Notes: a model not told the origin generated them from the sequence alone. A DNA stretch of 64,000 nt from Tabrizicola flagellatus (GCF_008271465.1 NZ_VMDU01000005.1:1-64000); one strand, 5' to 3'. Positions 1-8,059 are shown, numbered from the stretch's first letter. Translations and numbers: made by a program.

Positions 1-531
1 GCTGGGCTGGCCGCGCCGGGCGATCAGCGCCGTCAGTTCCCGCGCCACGCGGCGGCCCGAGATCGAGGTGTCGACCACGGCCACCAGGCACTCCTTCGTG
101 ACATCGTCGATCACGTTGAAGATCCGGAACCGCCGCCCCTGGGCGAACTGGTCATGCACGAAGTCGACTGACCAGCGCGCGTTCGGCGCGGCCACCGTCA
201 GGAGCGGCGCCCTTGTTCCCGTCGCCTTCTTGCGTCCCCGTCGCTTGCGCACCGACAGGCCCTCCTCGCGATAAAGCCGCTGTGTCTTCTTGCGGTTCAC
301 GACATGGCCCTCCCGCCGCAGCAGAACATGGAGCCGCCGGTAGCCGAACCGGCGCCGTTCGGACGCCAGCGCCCGCAGGCGCTCGCGCAGGTCGTGATCA
401 TCGGAGCGCCGGCCGCGGTATCGGATCGAGGTCCGGTCCGCGCCGATCACGGAACACGCCCGCCGCTCGCTCATCTCGTGGCGCTCCACGAGGATCGCGA
501 CGGCTTCGCGCCTCGCGGCGGGCGTCACCAC
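1..531 (-). CDS. IS3-family transposase OrfB (DDE integrase), truncated by window edge
   Basis: The minus-strand frame is open from about 531 to base 1, in the -1 frame relative to OrfA. The translation shows the HTH_21-like region (ERRACSVIGADRTSIRYR), then FGYRRLHVLLRREG, then the start of the rve catalytic core with the first catalytic Asp in RWSVDFVHDQFA and the following FNVIDDVTKECL. The second Asp and the Glu of the DDE triad lie outside the window. It can be read as the frameshift extension of OrfA or from a GTG at 531. No internal stop was seen, so the element may still be active. Confidence 0.85.
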   Translation of the reverse strand, partial: MVTPAARREAVAILVERHEMSERRACSVIGADRTSIRYRGRRSDDHDLRERLRALASERRRFGYRRLHVLLRREGHVVNRKKTQRLYREEGLSVRKRRGRKKATGTRAPLLTVAAPNARWSVDFVHDQFAQGRRFRIFNVIDDVTKECLVAVVDTSISGRRVARELTALIARRGQPS

Positions 532-791
532 TTTCGCGACAGGAGGTCCTTCAGCGCGGCCTGGTCGAGCAACGACTCCGCCAGGAGCCGCTTCAACCGG
601 GCATTCTCCTCTTCCAGCGCCTTCAGCCGCTTCGCGTCCGACACGTCCATCCCGCCGAACTTGGCCTTCCAGGCGTAGAACGTCGCGCTGCTGATCCCGT
701 GCCGGCGGCACAGCTCTGCCGTCTTCGCACCCGCTTCCTGCTCCCGCAGGATGCCGATGATCTGCTCTTCCGTGAACTTCGATCGCTTCAT
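525..791 (-). CDS. IS3-family transposase OrfA (helix-turn-helix subunit)
   Basis: An 88-residue protein opening with MKRSKFTEEQIIGILRE. This is the standard N-terminus of IS3-family OrfA, which carries a helix-turn-helix (about residues 5-45, containing CRRHGISSATFYAWK) followed by a leucine-zipper-like coiled coil (about 55-80, RLKALEEENARLKRLL). OrfA binds the inverted repeats and is fused to OrfB by -1 frameshifting to make the active transposase. The frame ends at TGA (525-527), and OrfB is open in the -1 frame across this stop. The slippery site is probably the CGAAAG just before the stop. The gene appears intact. Confidence 0.9.
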   Translation of the reverse strand: MKRSKFTEEQIIGILREQEAGAKTAELCRRHGISSATFYAWKAKFGGMDVSDAKRLKALEEENARLKRLLAESLLDQAALKDLLSRKW

Positions 792-850
792 AGTCCGGTC
801 CTCTCCTCGGGCCGGACTCTAGCATCAGATGGAGGAGTTCTCGGGGGTCA

Positions 851-1059
851 GAGCAAGACCATTTCCGCAACTGGTCGGAGAGGGGCAGCCGGCACTGTAT
901 GAGCCCTTTCAGGCTGGCGCACATCTGGAACGCATGCTTCTGCGGGACTTTCCCTATCTCCGGCAGCGGCGGCGGCAGCGCGATGCCGACCTTCTGTGCG
1001 CCGGAAGCGAGACCTATTCCAACCCGTTCGAGAGCCGCATCGAGAGGAGCCGGGCATAG
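851..1059 (+). pseudogene. Possible 3' remnant of a gene interrupted by the IS element
   Basis: From the IS tip a plus-strand frame stays open to TAG at 1057-1059 (about 69 residues, ending ESRIERSRA). The lysE-like gene begins four bases later. This is the pattern expected if the IS landed inside a gene that ran into lysE. No family is recognised in the fragment, and chance openness in GC-rich DNA cannot be excluded. Confidence 0.3.
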
Positions 1060-1062
1060 CTC

Positions 1063-1731
1063 ATGCCACCGATCGAATCCATACTGGCGGTGACCCTGGC
1101 CGGCCTTGCGCTGAGTGCCACGCCGGGTCCCTCGATGCTCTACGTGCTGTCGCGAACGGTCGGTCAAAGCCGATCTGCCGGATTTGCTTCGGCCATCGGA
1201 CTCTGTCTGGGCGGAGTCCTGCTGGCAGTTGCGACCGCCTGGGGTCTCGGGACGATCTTCATGACCTTTGAAGGTCTGGTGACGGCACTGAAGTATTGCG
1301 GCGCGGCCTACCTGACCTGGCTGGGCATCTCCATGATGAGAGACGCGAGGGTAAACGCCCGGCAAGACCTGGAGGCGTTGACGGTCCCGCGGCAGTCGCT
1401 TGCCGGCATCATGTGGCAAGGCATCCTGGTCGAGCTGCTGAATCCGAAGACGGTGTTGTTCTTCGCACTTTTCCTGCCGCCCTTTGTCGCTTCGGACCCA
1501 GGCGCGGCCGGCGCGGGCAACGTCACCATCCAGCTTCTCGTGCTGGGAATCCTGGTGCCGTTGACCGCCATCCCTGCCGACCTCGTCGTGGCATGGTTGG
1601 GGGGCACGATTGCCCAATCGCTCAACGACAGTCGAAAGGCGCGCGAGCTCATGGGCTGGGCGGGCGGTCTTGTCCTTGTCGGAATTGCCATCGGGCTGGT
1701 CAGGGCCGATCTCTGGGCTGCCCTGGGCTAG
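1063..1731 (+). CDS. LysE/RhtB-family amino-acid exporter
   Basis: A 222-residue integral membrane protein of the usual LysE/RhtB length. It has the conserved N-terminal ATPGPSMLYVLSR (family signature TPGP) in the first helix region, a G-rich second helix (GLCLGGVLLAVATAWGLG), the KYCGAAYLTWLG helix, and the central NPKTVLFFALFLPPF block typical of the family. It probably exports amino acids or small amphipathic metabolites across the inner membrane; the substrate is unknown. ATG 1063 follows the upstream open frame by 3 bases. It lies convergent with fliI (gap of 18 bases) and looks unrelated to flagella. Confidence 0.88.
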   Translation: MPPIESILAVTLAGLALSATPGPSMLYVLSRTVGQSRSAGFASAIGLCLGGVLLAVATAWGLGTIFMTFEGLVTALKYCGAAYLTWLGISMMRDARVNARQDLEALTVPRQSLAGIMWQGILVELLNPKTVLFFALFLPPFVASDPGAAGAGNVTIQLLVLGILVPLTAIPADLVVAWLGGTIAQSLNDSRKARELMGWAGGLVLVGIAIGLVRADLWAALG

Positions 1732-1749
1732 AGCTGCGGCGCCCTTCCT

Positions 1750-3060
1750 CTAGCTCGAAAGGCATTGCCGCAACCTGTCGAAACTTCCGGAAATTCCGGT
1801 TTGCGGCGATGCTTCGGACAGAAAGCCATCGAGGGCTGGCCAGATCCTGATGGCCCGGTCGATCAGCGCATCCGAGCCGGCAACGTAGAGTCCGGCCTGG
1901 ATCATCATCTCGGCCCGGTCATAGGCGCCAAGCAGTCTGCGCGCCTCGGTGATCAGCATGTTCTCCTCGTCCGACGCCGCCTCGGGCAATGAGCGGGACA
2001 CCGAGCGGAGCAGGTCGATCGCCGGGAACCGACCACGCTCGGCAATCCTGCGATCAAGCACCACATGACCGTCGAGAACACCGCGCAGGATGTCGGCGAC
2101 CGGCTCCTCCATGTCGGATCCGGCAACAAGAACCGAGAAGACCGCCGTGATGTCACCCGAGCCCTCCGGTCCCGGCCCGGCCCGTTCGGCAAGTCCCATG
2201 ATGGCCTGGGTCAGCGAGGGCGGATAACCACGCAGGGTGGCCGCTTCGCCCCCCGCAAGCGCAACCTCCCGGTGCGCCTCGGCAAAGCGGGTGACGCTGT
2301 CCACAAGGAGCAGGACATGCCGACCCTGGTCGCGGAAATGCTCGGCAACAGCCATTGCGGTCAGCGCGCACATCCGGCGCATCAGCGGAGACTGATCCGA
2401 CGTGGCTGTCACGATGACGCTGCGCGCCATCCCGGCAGGCCCCAGCACGCGCTCGGTAAACTCCCGCAGTTCGCGGCCGCGTTCCCCGACCAATGCAATG
2501 ACGACCACATCCGCCTCCACTCCCCGGGCGAACCTGGCCAGCAAGGATGACTTCCCGACACCCGATCCGGCAAAAAGACCGATCCGCTGCCCACGCACCA
2601 GGGGCAGAAGCGTGTCAAAGACCGCAATCCCGGTTTCCAGTCGTGCGCCCAGGCGACGACGGCTTGCGGCCGCCGGTGCAGGAGTGCGCAGCGACCTTTG
2701 CCGGGCCCCTCGCATCAGTGGCCGACCGTCGATCGGTTGGCCCGTGGCGTCGATGATCCGGCCGATCCAGCTGTCATCCGGGGCGATCTCGGCTTTGCCG
2801 ATGAGCTCGACCCTGTCACCGATCGACATGCCGTCACCCGAGGCGTCCGGCAGAACCCAGCACCGACCCTGCGAAAGCCTGAGCACTTCGCCCCCGGCGA
2901 CACCGTCGCGGCTGTGAATCCTGACCCGGTCGCCGATGGCCGCACTGTCGAGGCCTGAGACCTCGGCCAGCCCGCGACGCGTTTCGATCACGCGTCCGAT
3001 CCTCCGGACCGGCGAGCTGCCGGCAATTTCCGCCAGGAGACCTTCGAAAAGCTGGGTCAC
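1750..3060 (-). CDS. fliI: Flagellar export ATPase FliI
   Basis: A 436-residue cytoplasmic ATPase of the type III export apparatus, matching the family length. The Walker A motif is GSGVGKS at about residues 165-171, the Walker B is HVLLLVDSVTRFAEAHREV, and the C-terminal SGSFDRLRQ block is typical of FliI and F1-beta relatives. The GTG at 3058-3060 (VTQLFEGLL) is chosen as start. It has GGGAGA upstream and gives normal length, whereas the frame stays open for about 190 further codons that overlap flgB antisense and show no FliI similarity. It is divergent from flgB across an 84-base gap carrying a CtrA-like box. Confidence 0.95.
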   Translation of the reverse strand: MTQLFEGLLAEIAGSSPVRRIGRVIETRRGLAEVSGLDSAAIGDRVRIHSRDGVAGGEVLRLSQGRCWVLPDASGDGMSIGDRVELIGKAEIAPDDSWIGRIIDATGQPIDGRPLMRGARQRSLRTPAPAAASRRRLGARLETGIAVFDTLLPLVRGQRIGLFAGSGVGKSSLLARFARGVEADVVVIALVGERGRELREFTERVLGPAGMARSVIVTATSDQSPLMRRMCALTAMAVAEHFRDQGRHVLLLVDSVTRFAEAHREVALAGGEAATLRGYPPSLTQAIMGLAERAGPGPEGSGDITAVFSVLVAGSDMEEPVADILRGVLDGHVVLDRRIAERGRFPAIDLLRSVSRSLPEAASDEENMLITEARRLLGAYDRAEMMIQAGLYVAGSDALIDRAIRIWPALDGFLSEASPQTGISGSFDRLRQCLSS

Positions 3061-3107
3061 GGGATTCTCCCTTTGTTCGCTTTCAACCGTTTCTAAACGA
3101 ATCAGCC

Positions 3108-3122
3108 TTAAGCCTTGGTGAA
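3108..3122. promoter_or_regulatory. Near-match CtrA box in the fliI/flgB divergent promoter
   Basis: The sequence TTAA-GCCTTGG-TGAA matches the CtrA consensus TTAA-N7-TTAA at 7 of 8 defined positions with exact spacing. It lies 23-37 bases before the flgB ATG and about 50 bases before the fliI GTG. CtrA controls the fla2-type flagella of Rhodobacteraceae, so a role is plausible but inferred. Confidence 0.45.
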
Positions 3123-3144
3123 GCTGATCGAGGGAGAAGCCCCG

Positions 3145-3528
3145 ATGTTCGAGAAACTGGAACTGACCCGGATGGCGCAGGCACTTGCCGCACATTCCGG
3201 TGCGCGCATGGCGGTGATCGCAGAGAACGTCGCGAACGCCGATACGCCCGACTACAAGGCCAGGGATCTGCCGGCCTTTGCCGACGTGTTCCGCGATCCG
3301 GATCTCCCGATGCGTGCAACCCGTGCCGGTCACCTGACCGCTGTCGGGCAGGGCCATCTTCCTGATGCCGAACGCGTCAAGGGCCACGAGGCTCCGAACG
3401 GCAACTCGGTCTCGCTTGAGGCCGAGATGGTGAAGTCGGTCGAGGCCCGACAATCGCACGACATGGCGCTCGCCATCTACCGGGCCACCTCGGACGTGAT
3501 CCGGGCCAGTCTCGGTCGGCCGCGGTAG
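3145..3528 (+). CDS. flgB: Flagellar proximal rod protein FlgB
   Basis: A 127-residue rod protein. It begins MFEKLELTRMAQALAAHSG and carries the rod-family signature NVANADTPDYKARD at about residues 28-41. The C-terminal helix (RQSHDMALAIYRATSDVIRASLG) packs in the axial core. ATG 3145 is preferred over the in-frame start at 3115 because it has AGGGAGA seven bases upstream and aligns with the family N-terminus. It is the first gene of the flgB-flgC-fliE-fliQ-flgF-flgG-flgA-flgH-fliL-like unit. Confidence 0.95.
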   Translation: MFEKLELTRMAQALAAHSGARMAVIAENVANADTPDYKARDLPAFADVFRDPDLPMRATRAGHLTAVGQGHLPDAERVKGHEAPNGNSVSLEAEMVKSVEARQSHDMALAIYRATSDVIRASLGRPR

Positions 3529-3538
3529 GGGGTGAGAC

Positions 3539-3922
3539 ATGGGCAACGATCTGATTTCCTCGCTTTCCTTCGCGGCCTCGGGGATGGAGGCGCAGGCCAT
3601 GCGGCTCCGCCATGTTTCAGAGAACATCGCGAATGCAGATACGCCCGGCTACCACCGCAAGGTGGTGAGCTTCGAGCGGGCGATGGACACCGGTCTTGTC
3701 GAGGCAGGGCCGGTCCGACTGGATCGGAGCGAGCTTGCCCGTGTCTACGACCCGGGCCATCCGCTTGCCGATGCAACCGGTCACTACGACGGCTCGAATG
3801 TCGATCTGGTGATCGAAATCGCTGACGCGCGCGAAGCGCAGCGCAGCTACGAGGCGAACCTCAGGATGTTCGACCAGACGCGTCAGATGACGCAAAGCCT
3901 GTTCGACCTTCTGCGCCGATAG
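3539..3922 (+). CDS. flgC: Flagellar proximal rod protein FlgC
   Basis: A 127-residue rod protein with the family N-terminus (SLSFAASGMEAQAMRLRHVSENIANADTPGY is the region; signature ENIANADTPGY) and a C-terminal helix ending RQMTQSLFDLLRR. It polymerises with FlgB, FlgF and FliE to form the proximal rod in the periplasm after export by the type III apparatus. It starts 10 bases after flgB, is followed 12 bases later by fliE, and is plainly cotranscribed with both. Confidence 0.95.
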   Translation: MGNDLISSLSFAASGMEAQAMRLRHVSENIANADTPGYHRKVVSFERAMDTGLVEAGPVRLDRSELARVYDPGHPLADATGHYDGSNVDLVIEIADAREAQRSYEANLRMFDQTRQMTQSLFDLLRR

Positions 3923-3934
3923 GGGAGATCCAGA

Positions 3935-4225
3935 ATGGATGTGAAAACCTCTTTCGTGAACCAGGCCTATGCGAACGCCCGCAGTGCCGCCGCCCCTCAG
4001 CCAAAGGCAGGGGCGGCGGAGCAGGGTTTCGCTCGACTGGCCGGCAGTTTCATGGAGGCGCTGCAAGAGCACGAGGCCACGGCCCGTTCCGCGATGACGG
4101 GAGGCGCCGATCCGCATGCTCTCGTGCAGGCGCTGGCCTCCTCGCAGCTGGCCGTCGAGACGGTGGCAACCGTGCGGGACCGGGTCGTCGAAGCCTACCA
4201 GGAAATCCTGAGGATGCCGGTATGA
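3935..4225 (+). CDS. fliE: Flagellar hook-basal body protein FliE
   Basis: A 96-residue protein of normal FliE length. FliE joins the MS ring to the rod. The C-terminal half shows the family pattern (DPHALVQALASSQLAVETVATVRDRVVEAYQEILRMPV region), with the terminal block AYQEILRMPV nearly invariant in the family. The N-terminal half is low-complexity Ala-rich, as is common. The stop overlaps the fliQ start (ATGA), suggesting translational coupling. Confidence 0.93.
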   Translation: MDVKTSFVNQAYANARSAAAPQPKAGAAEQGFARLAGSFMEALQEHEATARSAMTGGADPHALVQALASSQLAVETVATVRDRVVEAYQEILRMPV

Positions 4226-4500
4226 CCGGGGGCCTGACAGAACCGATGATCTACGACCTCACGCGCCAGAGTCTCTGGGTCGCCGTCGTGATCTCGGCCC
4301 CGGTTCTCACCGTGGCTCTGGTCGTCGGCGTCGTTATCGGCCTGTTCCAGGCGCTGACCTCGGTCCAGGAGATGACGCTGACCTTTGTGCCCAAGGCCGC
4401 TGCGATCATCGCGGTCTTCTGGCTTTCGATGGGCTTCATGACAACGAGTCTTGTCGCCTTCTTCACCGACTCGCTTGTTCCGCTGATTTCGGGGGACTGA
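4222..4500 (+). CDS. fliQ: Flagellar export gate protein FliQ
   Basis: A 92-residue inner-membrane protein with two transmembrane helices. The hallmark GLFQALTSVQEMTLTFVPK region falls between them. It is a subunit of the FliPQR export gate inside the MS ring. Normal family length. It is separated from fliP and fliR, which sit in other units of this block, as is usual in Rhodobacteraceae. The ATG overlaps the fliE stop by four bases. Confidence 0.95.
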   Translation: MTGGLTEPMIYDLTRQSLWVAVVISAPVLTVALVVGVVIGLFQALTSVQEMTLTFVPKAAAIIAVFWLSMGFMTTSLVAFFTDSLVPLISGD

Positions 4501-4501
4501 C

Positions 4502-5212
4502 ATGGACGCCGCCGGTTACGCCACCCTAAACCGCCAATCGGGCCTGATGCGCGAAATGGGCGTCGTGGCGAACAACATCGCCAATTCCTCGACCACCGGC
4601 TTCCGCCGCGAGGGTGTCGTCTTCTCCGAATTCATCGCGGCCACGGATGAGGGGCCGTCCCTGTCAATGGCCCATGCCAGCGGTCGCCATGTCGACCTGT
4701 CCCAGGCAACGGTCAGCCAGACCGGTGGTCAGTTTGACCTGGCCATCCAGGGGGAAGGCTTCTTTCTGGTCCAGACACCGCAGGGCGACCAACTGACCCG
4801 GGCGGGAAGCTTCGTGCCGTCGCCCGAGGGCGAATTGATGACGCCAGATGGCTTCCGACTTCTCGACGCCGGCGGCGCACCGGTCTTTGTTCCGCCCCAG
4901 GCACGCGGCATCGCGATTGCCCAGGACGGCACGCTATCGGCAGACGGTCAGCCCATCGCCCAGATCGGGCTGTGGCAACCCAGCGATCCGCTGTCGCTCA
5001 GGCACCAGTCGGGCACTCTCTTCTCAGCCGGCGCGGTGGAGCCTGCGGAGGGTGCCAGGATCCTGCAGGGCATGCTCGAGGACAGCAATGTCGAACCCGT
5101 GTCCGAGATCGCGCGGATGATCGAGGTGCAACGGGCCTATGAGCTTGGGCAGAAGTTTCTCGACGCAGAAGACGAACGTGTCCGTGGCGTCATCACGACC
5201 CTCGGTCGATAG
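4502..5212 (+). CDS. flgF: Flagellar rod protein FlgF
   Basis: A 236-residue proximal rod protein. The N-terminal rod signature is VANNIANSSTTGFRRE (about residues 20-35). The central FLVQTPQGDQLTRAGSF block and the C-terminal IEVQRAYELGQKFLDAEDER helix are typical of FlgF/FlgG. It is shorter than FlgG and lies immediately upstream of it, which supports FlgF. The ATG follows the fliQ stop by one base. Confidence 0.93.
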   Translation: MDAAGYATLNRQSGLMREMGVVANNIANSSTTGFRREGVVFSEFIAATDEGPSLSMAHASGRHVDLSQATVSQTGGQFDLAIQGEGFFLVQTPQGDQLTRAGSFVPSPEGELMTPDGFRLLDAGGAPVFVPPQARGIAIAQDGTLSADGQPIAQIGLWQPSDPLSLRHQSGTLFSAGAVEPAEGARILQGMLEDSNVEPVSEIARMIEVQRAYELGQKFLDAEDERVRGVITTLGR

Positions 5213-5221
5213 GAGCCCGCA

Positions 5222-6007
5222 ATGAAGGCATTGCAAATCGCCGCGACCGGAATGGCTGCCCAGCAGATGAAGGTCGATGTCGTTTCGAACAACCTCGCGA
5301 ACATGTCCACCACCGGCTACAACCCCCGCCGCGCGGACTTTGCCGATCTCACCTATCAGCAACTCGCGCGTCCCGGCAGTGTTTCGTCCGTGGATGGCAA
5401 CATGCTTCCGACAGGCGTCCAGGTCGGGCTTGGCGTGCGCCCGGCAGCGGTCTCCGTGGTTGTCGGCCAGGGGACCCTCGAGGCGACCGGAGGTGACCTC
5501 GACCTCGCCATCGACGGCAACGGCTATCTCGAGGTGCAATTGCCGTCGGGGTCGATCGGCTACACGCGCGACGGTGCGCTCAAACGGTCAGCCGAAGGGT
5601 TGATCGTGACCTCCGACGGCTTTCCGGTGGTTCCCGGCATCACCATTCCCGCCGATGCGCGTGGCTTGACCATCAGCCCGTCCGGCGAGGTCTGGGCCGA
5701 CTTTGCCGATCGCGTTGACCCCGAGCTGATCGGCCAGCTGACGTTGTCGTCCTTCCCGAACGAAAAGGGTCTGGAGGCGATCGGGTCGAACCTGTTCCTC
5801 GAAAGCCCGGCGTCTGGCGCGGCGTTTTCGGGGACGCCCGGTGTTGATGGGCTGGGGACGCTCCGCCACGGCTACCTGGAAGGCAGTTCGGTCGACGCTG
5901 TCCGGGAAGTCACCGAACTGATCAAGGCGCAGCGCGGCTACGAACTGAACGCCAAGGTCATCACGGCGGCCGATCAGATGCTGGCAGCGACGACGCAGGT
6001 GCGCTGA
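5222..6007 (+). CDS. flgG: Flagellar distal rod protein FlgG
   Basis: A 261-residue protein of the exact family length. It starts MKALQIAATGMAAQQMKVDV, carries VVSNNLANMSTTGYNPRRADF, the YQQLARPGS motif characteristic of FlgG, and ends in the conserved helix ELIKAQRGYELNAKVITAAD. FlgG forms the distal rod crossing the peptidoglycan and outer membrane. Its TGA overlaps the flgA ATG (TGATG). Confidence 0.96.
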   Translation: MKALQIAATGMAAQQMKVDVVSNNLANMSTTGYNPRRADFADLTYQQLARPGSVSSVDGNMLPTGVQVGLGVRPAAVSVVVGQGTLEATGGDLDLAIDGNGYLEVQLPSGSIGYTRDGALKRSAEGLIVTSDGFPVVPGITIPADARGLTISPSGEVWADFADRVDPELIGQLTLSSFPNEKGLEAIGSNLFLESPASGAAFSGTPGVDGLGTLRHGYLEGSSVDAVREVTELIKAQRGYELNAKVITAADQMLAATTQVR

Positions 6008-6426
6008 TGTGGCGGCTGCTCCTCCTTGTCTGCCTCTCGCAGCCTGCCCTCGCCGAGAGCGTGGTTGCGACCCGGACGATCCGGGCGAAGGCTGTAGTCC
6101 AGCCCGAAGACCTGACCGTTGTGGCCGCCGAACTCCCCGGATCGATTCAGGACCCGTCGGTCGCGGTCGGCCTGGAGGCGCGCGTTACGATCTACGCCGG
6201 AAAAGCGGTGCGTCTTGCCGATCTGGGTCAGCCGACGCTGGTCGAACGCAATCAGCTGGTGACCCTCGTCTACCTGTCAGGCGGACTGGCCATCGCTGCC
6301 GAAGGGCGCTCGCTGGGCCGCGCTGCGGAAGGCGAGGTGCTGCGGGTCATCAACCTCGACTCACGAAACACGGTCACGGGTCGGGTCGGCCCTGACGGAA
6401 CAGTCTACGTCGGATGGAAAGACTAA
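6007..6426 (+). CDS. flgA: P-ring assembly chaperone FlgA
   Basis: A 139-residue periplasmic protein with a clear signal peptide (MWRLLLLVCLSQPALA, cleavage before ES). An SAF-type domain follows, with TRTIRAKAVVQPEDLTVV and the C-terminal GRAAEGEVLRVINLDSRNTV block that matches FlgA. FlgA helps FlgI assemble the P ring. It is at the short end of the family, a common form in alphaproteobacteria. Its partner flgI is not in this window. Confidence 0.92.
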   Translation: MWRLLLLVCLSQPALAESVVATRTIRAKAVVQPEDLTVVAAELPGSIQDPSVAVGLEARVTIYAGKAVRLADLGQPTLVERNQLVTLVYLSGGLAIAAEGRSLGRAAEGEVLRVINLDSRNTVTGRVGPDGTVYVGWKD

Positions 6427-6427
6427 C

Positions 6428-7153
6428 ATGATGAAGCGGATCTGGATGGTTTCGGTCCTGGCTGTCGCCGGGTGCGGCAAGCTCGAACAGGTGGGTCGCG
6501 CGCCAGAGTTCTCGGACCTTTCAGGCAGCAACCAGCACTATGCGATGAGCGCGGCGGAACTGCCCGAGGACAGTGCGCCTCAGAGGGAGACGGTTGCTTC
6601 CTCGCTGTGGAGCGCGGGGGATGACGCCCTCTTCGGTGATCGTCGTGCTGCAGGCCGCGGTGACATCCTGACCGTCGTGATCGAAATGAACGACAGCGCC
6701 AGCGTCACAAATTCGACGGGTCGGAACCGAAGCGGTCAGCAGTCTTCCGGTCTGCCCGATTTCCTCGGCATTCCGCAGCGGATCAACGAGGCGCTGCCTG
6801 ATGGCGCAAGCATGGATGAGGCCTACGCGGCGAAGTCCTCGTCAACCTTCAAGGGGTCCGGATCGGTCAACCGGTCGGAAAAGCTGACGCTGCGCATAGC
6901 CGCGACGGTCATTGACGAGCTTCCGAATGGCGTGCTGCGGATCGAGGGTCAGCAGGAAGTGCGCGTGAACTTCGAACTCAGGGAACTGATCGTGACCGGC
7001 TATGTGCGACCCAGCGACATTTCGCGCCAGAACGAGATCACCTATGACAAGATCGCCGGGGCCAGGATCTCCTATGGCGGTCGCGGGCAGATTACCGACA
7101 TGCAGCAACCGACCTACGGGCAGCAGGTCGCCGACATCGTGATGCCCTTCTGA
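6428..7153 (+). CDS. flgH: Flagellar L-ring lipoprotein FlgH
   Basis: A 241-residue outer-membrane lipoprotein. The signal peptide ends in a lipobox (LAVAGC, Cys at about residue 16). Family blocks follow: SLWSAGDDALFGDRRAAGRGDILTV region, the central NEALPDGASM linker, and the C-terminal VRPSDISRQNEITYDKIAGA with the terminal ADIVMPF. It forms the L ring. It starts two bases after flgA. Confidence 0.95.
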   Translation: MMKRIWMVSVLAVAGCGKLEQVGRAPEFSDLSGSNQHYAMSAAELPEDSAPQRETVASSLWSAGDDALFGDRRAAGRGDILTVVIEMNDSASVTNSTGRNRSGQQSSGLPDFLGIPQRINEALPDGASMDEAYAAKSSSTFKGSGSVNRSEKLTLRIAATVIDELPNGVLRIEGQQEVRVNFELRELIVTGYVRPSDISRQNEITYDKIAGARISYGGRGQITDMQQPTYGQQVADIVMPF

Positions 7154-7155
7154 TC

Positions 7156-7665
7156 ATGTTCGGCAAGATCCTTCCCCTTCTGTTGGCTGTGATGGGTCTT
7201 GGTGGCGGCGTCGGTGCCGGACTGCTCCTGCGTCCGGCGGTCGAGGAGGGAGGCGAGGCTGCCACCCCGGCAGTCGAGGGCCATGCTCCGGAGACGGCGG
7301 GCGACGGCCATGCGGCCACCGAGGAGGGCCAAGTCGAAGGCGCGCCCGAATATGTCAAGATGAACAATCAGTTCGTCATCCCGGTGGTGAAGGAAGGACG
7401 TGTCGCTTCCATGGTGGTCCTTTCCCTTTCTCTTGAGGTTGCGGCGGGCAACACCGAAGCCGTCTACCAGCGCGAACCGAAGCTTCGGGATGCCTTCCTT
7501 CAGGTTCTCTTCGATCACGCCAATGTCGGTGGTTTCTCCGGATCCTTTACCGACGGGTCGAACCTTGTGGTCCTGCGCACCAGTCTGAAAGAGGCGGCGG
7601 CGCTCGTCCTGGGAAGCGTGGTCAAAAGTGTCCTGATAACCGACATTGCGCGGCAGGACGGCTGA
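7156..7665 (+). CDS. FliL-like flagellar basal-body protein (first of two)
   Basis: A 169-residue protein with one N-terminal transmembrane segment (ILPLLLAVMGLGGGVGAGLLL). A charged Ala/Glu-rich linker of about 50 residues follows, then a FliL-like periplasmic domain (FVIPVVKEGRVASMVVLSLSLEV; REPKLRDAFLQVLFDHANVGG). It is the last gene of the flgB unit. A second, more canonical FliL is at 16819-17298. The two may have separate roles in stator or rod function; which is the true FliL cannot be settled here, so no symbol is given. Confidence 0.75.
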   Translation: MFGKILPLLLAVMGLGGGVGAGLLLRPAVEEGGEAATPAVEGHAPETAGDGHAATEEGQVEGAPEYVKMNNQFVIPVVKEGRVASMVVLSLSLEVAAGNTEAVYQREPKLRDAFLQVLFDHANVGGFSGSFTDGSNLVVLRTSLKEAAALVLGSVVKSVLITDIARQDG

Positions 7666-7720
7666 CCACGTCTTTTTCATTGTCCATCTGGCGCTGACTC
7701 CTCTGGGCGGGCCAGCAGTC

Positions 7721-8059
7721 CTACCTTGACGTTCGACGCCGGGACAGGGCCTGCAGTGCCTGGACCCGGCCTAACGCCATCTGCGCGGCATCCCGGGCTT
7801 CCAGCCAGTCTGCCGTCTGACGTGCGATGACCGTGTTCAGCTCCGCACGACGCATGTCCGCCCAACGCTCGTAGCCAAGGCCGACCCGGGTCGCCATTAT
7901 CGGCTCGAGATCGGCCGGCTGCTCGCTCTGGTTGATCCCATCCAGCTGCATCCGGCTTTGATCCAGCCGAGCCTTGCTGGAGCGCAAGCGGCCGAGACTG
8001 TGGTCGAACGACATCGTGGCAAGATCCAACAGTCGGGCCATGTCCTGATCCCGTTTCAT
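7721..8059 (-). CDS. Small helical protein after flhB, candidate FliJ analogue
   Basis: A 112-residue protein, mostly helical and charged (DMARLLDLATMSFDHSL; LRSSKARLDQSRMQLDGI; ALGRVQALQALSRRR). Its ATG overlaps the flhB stop (ATGA), so it is cotranslated with the export gate genes. No recognisable fliJ exists in the window, although fliI, fliH, flhA and flhB are present. Size, coiled-coil character and position fit a FliJ-type export stalk or chaperone, but there is no clear FliJ motif, so this is inference. Convergent with the FliL-like gene (55-base gap). Confidence 0.6.
   Translation of the reverse strand: MKRDQDMARLLDLATMSFDHSLGRLRSSKARLDQSRMQLDGINQSEQPADLEPIMATRVGLGYERWADMRRAELNTVIARQTADWLEARDAAQMALGRVQALQALSRRRTSR

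Larger units (their letters stand above)
1..850 (-). mobile_element. IS3-family insertion sequence, 3' part outside window
   Basis: Two overlapping transposase frames on the minus strand, OrfA then OrfB in the -1 frame, give the IS3-family layout. The probable element tip is at 841-850, where the minus strand reads TGACCCCCGA, starting with the TGA typical of IS3-family inverted repeats. The other end, the second inverted repeat and any target duplication lie left of base 1. The exact boundary is inferred from one end only. Confidence 0.75.

Noticed and set aside
3061..3627. N-terminal extension of the fliI frame by about 190 codons
   Set aside because: It overlaps flgB and the start of flgC in antisense and has no FliI similarity; the GTG at 3060 gives the normal length.
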